Source: CAZVUW01 sp964629825 (GTDB lineage Bacteria; Actinomycetota; Nitriliruptoria; Euzebyales; Egibacteraceae). From it: DNA of 9,800 bases. The notes under the pieces were generated by a model, which was not told where the DNA came from, made no database searches, and saw only the letters and a program-made list of their open reading frames with translations. The stretch covers positions 1-9,800 of the forward strand of contig CAZVUW010000110.1 in the NCBI GenBank assembly GCA_964629825.1, in the 5' to 3' direction. Positions 5,810 to 9,800 of this stretch are shown here, in pieces (the stretch's first letter is position 1; every line of letters starts with the position of its first letter). The position numbers and the translations under genes were made by a program.

Positions 5810-7576
5810 TCAAGAGGCCCGCTCGCGGGCGCGTCGCGTGAAGGCGAGCAGCCCCTCGAGGTCGCGAGCGTTCAGCACGTCGGCCGCGGTGGCACCTCCG
5901 GCTCGGGCGGGGAGGACGGCGTTCTCGATGTAGGACAGCTCCTCGAGGCTGTGCGCATCAGACGAGAGGGACAGCGTCGCCCCTGCGGCAAGCGCCGCCT
6001 CGATCAGCGGCGCGTCGAGGTCGAGCCGCGCGGGCGAGCCGTTCACCTCAAGCGCGGTGCCGGTCTCGGCGGCGGCCTGCGCGATCGCGACGAGATCGAT
6101 CTCATAGCCCGGCCGGACCCCGATGATCCGGCCCGTCAGATGGCCGATCACGTGCACCGCCGGATGGGCGATCGCGGCCAGCACCCGCTCGGTCTGGGTC
6201 GCGCGGTCGGCATCCATGCGCGAGTGGATGCTCGCCACGCACAGGTCGAAGCGCAGCAGCGCCTCGAGGTCGTAGTCGAGGCCGCCGTCGATCCCGATGT
6301 TCAGCTCGGCGCCGTCGAGGATGCGCAGGTGCGGGTGGCGGCGCTGGACCTCGGCGATGGTCCGCCGGCGGTGCTCGACGACCTCACGGGTCATGCCGTT
6401 GATGGTGAGGTTCTCGGCGTGGTCGGTGATCGCCACGTAGTCGTAGCCGCGACCCGCGGCGCCGCGGACCATCTCGGCAAGGCTGTCGACGCCGTCGCCC
6501 GAGAAGTCGCTGTGCACGTGCAGGTCGCCGCGCAGATCACCGGCGCGCATGAGGTGTGGCAGCGCGCCCTCCACGGCCAGGTCGACCATGTCGCCGCGGT
6601 GCCTCAGCTCGGGCGGGATCGGTTCGAGACCCAGCGCGCGATAGATGTGCGACTCGTCTGCCGCGGCCTGCAGGCGCTCGCCCGCCCACAGCCCGTCCGC
6701 GCGCAGCTCCAGCCCGCGCGCGGCGGCACGGGTCCGCAGCGCTGTCAGGTGCTCCACCGGCCCGGTTGCCGCAAGAAGCGTCACGCCGAACGTGCCGGCC
6801 GTGGCCGGCCAGAGCCGGGCCGGATGTCCGGAGCTGGTCATGACGTCCAAGGTCCGCCACGCGCCCTCCGGCTGCTCGGCCTTCGCCATCACGCCGTCGG
6901 GCAGCACCCCCACGATCGGGCGCGCCTCGTCCAGGGCCTCCCCGAGGTCGTCGGGGTCGGCGCGCTCCGCGAGGACCACGACTACGTCGAGATCGCCGAC
7001 CAGGCTCTCTCCGCGCCGAAACGCACCCGCGATCTCCACCTGGGCGACCGGGGGCAGGGCGGCGAGGGCCTCGAGCAGGAGGCGCACAACGCGTTCCGCC
7101 GAGGGCCGCGGACGGCGCGGGTCCAAGGCGGTGGGCAGCCGGCGCAGCGACTCGCGCACCCTGCCCGCAAGCCGCGGCGCCAGCGCGTCGAGCCGAGCGG
7201 GCTCATCGACGGCTGCGGCGAGGGCCTCCAGCGACGACAGACCCGCGTCCGCCAGCCGCCGTGCGTCCCGAACCCCTATCAGCGGCAGCGTGGCGAAGGT
7301 CGCGAAGGCCCGCGGTCTGCCGTCGAGGAGCTCGTCCAGCAGACCGATGCGGCCGGTTCGAGCGTGCTCCTCGATGAGGGCCGCCATCCCCGAGCCGATC
7401 CCCTCCAGCCTGCGCAGGCGCTCCGGGGGCAGCTCCGCCAGCGGCACCGGCGCCGCCGCGGCGACGCGGGCGGCGCGCTCGTAGGCACGGACGCGGAAGC
7501 GATCTGCGCGTCGGCTTCGCAGCAGGGTGGCGATCTCCCGAAGGGCGGTCACCAGGTCGGCGTTGGGCGGGGACAT
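5810..7576 (-). CDS. polX: DNA polymerase/3'-5' exonuclease PolX (Pol beta-like domain plus PHP domain)
   Basis: Bacterial family X polymerase of 588 aa, thought to fill short gaps in DNA repair, with a Mn-dependent PHP phosphoesterase domain. The N-terminal 8-kDa-like part has helix-hairpin-helix segments LEGIGSGM (57-64) and LPLIGVRDARRL (97-108). The nucleotidyltransferase core has GAFRRGE and GDLD with catalytic Asp195 and Asp197, and a third carboxylate Asp244 in RTLDVM. The PHP domain (about 350-588) shows DLHVHSD (His353, His355), AITDHAE (Asp385, His386), GAELNI (Glu424), ASIHSRMD (His451), IGHLTGR (His479) and SSDAHS (Asp540, His542), so a complete metal-binding set. Odd points are Ala for the usual Ser in GSxRRG, and ATGPVEHLT where the family has TGS..HN. 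The ATG at 7574-7576 is chosen because the protein then aligns with the family N-terminus and GGGGAG lies about ten bases upstream; a longer open frame to 7831 would overlap the divergent gene and adds no family sequence. Confidence 0.94.
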   Translation of the reverse strand: MSPPNADLVTALREIATLLRSRRADRFRVRAYERAARVAAAAPVPLAELPPERLRRLEGIGSGMAALIEEHARTGRIGLLDELLDGRPRAFATFATLPLIGVRDARRLADAGLSSLEALAAAVDEPARLDALAPRLAGRVRESLRRLPTALDPRRPRPSAERVVRLLLEALAALPPVAQVEIAGAFRRGESLVGDLDVVVVLAERADPDDLGEALDEARPIVGVLPDGVMAKAEQPEGAWRTLDVMTSSGHPARLWPATAGTFGVTLLAATGPVEHLTALRTRAAARGLELRADGLWAGERLQAAADESHIYRALGLEPIPPELRHRGDMVDLAVEGALPHLMRAGDLRGDLHVHSDFSGDGVDSLAEMVRGAAGRGYDYVAITDHAENLTINGMTREVVEHRRRTIAEVQRRHPHLRILDGAELNIGIDGGLDYDLEALLRFDLCVASIHSRMDADRATQTERVLAAIAHPAVHVIGHLTGRIIGVRPGYEIDLVAIAQAAAETGTALEVNGSPARLDLDAPLIEAALAAGATLSLSSDAHSLEELSYIENAVLPARAGGATAADVLNARDLEGLLAFTRRARERAS

Positions 7577-7675
7577 GGCCAGCAGTCTCCCCGCATCCGG
7601 GCGCCTCCGCCCTGGGATCTCGCACGGTTTGGGGGCGCCGCTCAAGATCGGCACGGCCCGGCCGACAGGGGCGAC
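7577..7675. promoter_or_regulatory. Divergent intergenic region between polX and the GGDEF gene
   Basis: These 99 bases must supply at least the ribosome binding sites for both genes: GGGGAG for polX on the minus strand and AGGGG five bases before ATG 7676 on the plus strand. Promoters for both directions are probably here, but only a weak TTGAGC with a poor GAGATC-like -10 can be seen toward polX. No operator symmetry stands out. Confidence 0.35.
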
Positions 7676-9800
7676 ATGCGGCAGGCATCTCGGTGGCCCT
7701 TCGCGGCCTTGGCGGGAGCGGTGCTGGCAGCCGTCCACCTGGTGGCTCACGATCCGGTCGTACGTGAGAGCGCCTGGAAGCTGCTGGTCATCGGCTCCCT
7801 GGTCTCGGTCGTCGTCGGCGTGCGCCGACATCGGCCGCCCTCACCCCAGCCCTGGTACGCCCTGGCCGCTGCACTCGCCGCGCTGACGGTCACGAACCTC
7901 GCCCAGTTCCCCGTGTGGGAGACCCCTGGGTGGCTGCGGCCGCTGCTGGCGGCCATGGAGCTCGTGTCCTTCCCGCTCATGGCCCTGGGCGGCTACATGA
8001 TGGTGCGACGGCAATCGCCGGGCGGCGATCGGGACTCGGCCATCGACGCGGCGATCGTCCTCGCCGCGCTGGCGACGGTCCTGTGGGACACCGCGGTCGT
8101 GGCCGGGGGCGGTCGCAACGCGAACGACCTCCTCGGGCACGCCCTGATCGTCATCCCGCCGCTGGTCCTCGCGGGGATCACGACCGCTGCGCTGCGGCTG
8201 CTGTTCGTCTCCCGCCGCACCCCCGCGACCTACTTCATGGTCTGCGCGGCGAGCGGCGCCCTGCTGGGGCACATCTTCCGCACCTACGCGCAGACCGCCG
8301 GCACGTACTCCCGCGGGTCGTGGGAGGACATGCTGATCGCCGCCGCCTACATCGGCACGGGGCTGGCGGCGCTGCACCCGTCCATGCCCCACCTCACCCG
8401 TCCCCAGCCGCTGGCGGACGGCCGGCTGAGCCTGGCCCGGCTCACCATCCTCGGCGCGGCGCTGCTCACCCCCCCGATGGCCATGCTTCTGAAGGGCCGC
8501 GCCACCGCGGTGCCACTGGTCAGCTCGATGATCGTGACGGTCCTGGTGCTGGTCCGGCTGTGGCGCTTGGTCAGCGAGCGCGAGTCCGCGCGGCAGCGGC
8601 TTCGCTGGCAGGCCCTGCACGACCCCCTCACCGGCCTCCCCAACCGGGCCGAGCTGCGACGGCGGCTCCAGGAGGCGCTGACGCTCGGCGGATCCGCCAC
8701 CGGTCTCACCGCCGTGATGTTCCTCGACCTAGACGGCTTCAAGCAGATCAACGACGACTACGGGCACCGCGCCGGCGACCAGGCTCTGGTCGCCGTCGCC
8801 GCGCGCCTGACCGAAGCCTGCCGCGAGGAGGACCTGATCGGCCGCCTGGCCGGCGATGAGTTCGTCCTGGTCTGCGACGGCGTCACCCCGGAGGACGTCG
8901 AGGCGATCGCCGAGCGCGTCCTGGAGGCGTTCGACGAGCCGTTCACGCTGCCGCTCGGCGAGGTCCGGCTCGGTGCCAGCATCGGCGTAGCCATGTGCCA
9001 CGGGTCAGACGCCTCCGCGGAGCAGCTGCTGGCGGAGGCCGACGCAGCCATGTACGCCGCCAAGGATGCCGCCGGCTCCGCCGTCGTGCGCTACGACGAG
9101 GCGCTCGGCTCCCGACTTCATCGCCGCCGCAGCCTCGAGCGCGATCTCGAGGAGGCGCTGCACAAGGGCCAGATCGAGCTCGCCTTCCGACCGGTCATCG
9201 ACCTGACCGATCAGGACTCTCCGGTTCGCGCGGTCGAGGCGGCGGTGAGCTGGCGGCATCCACAGCTCGGCGTCGTCGAGGCCGACGAGCTGGAGCTGAT
9301 CGCCGACGGCGCCGGTCGCACCGTCCCCCTGGGCGACTGGATCGCCGAGCACGCCTGCGCCCGCCTGGCCCGGTGGCGCACCGAAGCGGCGCCGTTGGCC
9401 GAGCTGAGGCTGCTGCTGCCGTTCTCCGCCCGGCAGCTGCGCAGCCGCCATCTGCCCGAGCGCTTCGCCGAGATCTGCCACCGCCACGGGCTCGCCCCCG
9501 CGGACGTGATCGTCGAGGCCGCCGGGACGGCCCTGCGCGACCCCTCCGGCGCGGCCGTCGCCAACCTGCGCCACCTGCACGAGATCGGCTTCGGGCTGGG
9601 CGTCGCCGGCTCCGGTGTCGGGTCGATCGAGGAGCTTCAACGGCTGCCGCTGGAGCTGGTCCTGCTGGACGAGCGCCTCGCCGCCGCCGCAGAGAGCGAG
9701 GGTCCGGCGCGCGCGATCGTCTCGGCGCTGGTGGGGCTCGTGCGCGCCTGCGGCAGCCAGGTGGCGGCCGGCCCCGCCGACACGCCGGCGCGGCGGGCGC
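7676..9800 (+). CDS. Membrane GGDEF-EAL protein, partial (runs off window)
   Basis: Cyclic-di-GMP signalling protein; 708 codons are in the window and no stop is reached. Residues 1 to about 298 hold about ten hydrophobic segments (for example 7-24, 34-49, 60-77, 88-110, 122-143, 153-178, 185-200, 219-234, 255-272, 279-298), a probable membrane sensor that I cannot assign to a named domain. The GGDEF domain follows from Leu314: LHDPLTGLPNR, FLDLDGFKQIND, YGHRAGD, then AGDEF at 392-396 in place of GGDEF. REED at 383-386 is an RxxD inhibitory site at the correct five-residue distance. An EAL-like domain starts near 490 but is degenerate: EAL reads EAAV (521-524), VNLSARQL reads LPFSARQL, DDFGTG reads AGSGVG (644-649), and LKID reads LLLD. 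I infer a diguanylate cyclase with a non-catalytic, possibly regulatory EAL domain. The ATG has AGGGG five bases upstream and is divergent from polX. Confidence 0.92.
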   Translation, partial: MRQASRWPFAALAGAVLAAVHLVAHDPVVRESAWKLLVIGSLVSVVVGVRRHRPPSPQPWYALAAALAALTVTNLAQFPVWETPGWLRPLLAAMELVSFPLMALGGYMMVRRQSPGGDRDSAIDAAIVLAALATVLWDTAVVAGGGRNANDLLGHALIVIPPLVLAGITTAALRLLFVSRRTPATYFMVCAASGALLGHIFRTYAQTAGTYSRGSWEDMLIAAAYIGTGLAALHPSMPHLTRPQPLADGRLSLARLTILGAALLTPPMAMLLKGRATAVPLVSSMIVTVLVLVRLWRLVSERESARQRLRWQALHDPLTGLPNRAELRRRLQEALTLGGSATGLTAVMFLDLDGFKQINDDYGHRAGDQALVAVAARLTEACREEDLIGRLAGDEFVLVCDGVTPEDVEAIAERVLEAFDEPFTLPLGEVRLGASIGVAMCHGSDASAEQLLAEADAAMYAAKDAAGSAVVRYDEALGSRLHRRRSLERDLEEALHKGQIELAFRPVIDLTDQDSPVRAVEAAVSWRHPQLGVVEADELELIADGAGRTVPLGDWIAEHACARLARWRTEAAPLAELRLLLPFSARQLRSRHLPERFAEICHRHGLAPADVIVEAAGTALRDPSGAAVANLRHLHEIGFGLGVAGSGVGSIEELQRLPLELVLLDERLAAAAESEGPARAIVSALVGLVRACGSQVAAGPADTPARRA

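Noticed and set aside
7577..7831. 85-residue N-terminal extension of PolX
   Set aside because: It overlaps the start of the divergent GGDEF gene, lacks family similarity, and the shorter protein already has a proper PolX N-terminus with its own ribosome binding site.
7841..8620. Minus-strand open frame opposite the GGDEF gene
   Set aside because: Gln/Arg/His-rich translation without motifs; the plus strand encodes a convincing membrane domain in frame with GGDEF.

Overview
This is a very GC-rich window with strong G/C third-position bias, dense gene packing and good AGGAGG-type ribosome binding sites. It looks like bacterial chromosome from a high-GC actinobacterium. The add gene with an HDHLDGG/NTDNR signature, the SigJ/ECF41-type sigma factor, the patatin-DUF3376 protein and PolX together would fit a deep-branching actinobacterial lineage such as Thermoleophilia, but that placement is a low-confidence inference. 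I see no IS element, phage gene, CRISPR array, tRNA or rRNA.

Layout: (1) 1-410 is a leader region with no convincing gene; it holds an imperfect 25-bp tandem repeat and ends in a strong Shine-Dalgarno. (2) 411-3892, plus strand: a two-gene unit encoding a large patatin-like lipid acyl hydrolase with a C-terminal DUF3376 region, then adenosine deaminase. The deaminase's essential N-terminal HxH metal motif lies upstream of every ATG/GTG in its frame. The best start is therefore a CTG overlapping the patatin stop (CTGA) behind a GGAGG. (3) 3889-5718, minus strand: a two-gene operon of an NAD(P)-binding SDR/epimerase followed by an ECF41/SigJ sigma factor with a fused SnoaL-like domain. Its stop codon and that of add share one CTAG. 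(4) 5810-7576, minus strand: a complete PolX (Pol beta-like polymerase plus PHP phosphoesterase). (5) 7676-9800, plus strand and open at the window edge: a polytopic membrane GGDEF-EAL protein, divergent from polX.

The most informative observation is between polX and the epimerase. The minus strand carries TGTCACA, 16 bases, then CGTC, which is the promoter pattern I recall for ECF41 sigma factors. It lies upstream of an epimerase-sigma operon, the expected ECF41 partner arrangement. This predicts that the sigma factor drives its own operon, with the fused SnoaL-like domain in place of an anti-sigma factor. A perfect 7-bp hairpin lies in the predicted leader.

The GGDEF-EAL protein keeps a plausible cyclase domain with an RxxD inhibitory site, but its EAL domain has lost most catalytic residues; it probably makes or senses c-di-GMP rather than degrading it. 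Nothing here forms an obvious new multi-gene defence or mobile system. The interest lies in the sigma-factor circuit, the unusual add start and the divergent active sites in PolX, the EAL domain and the SDR.
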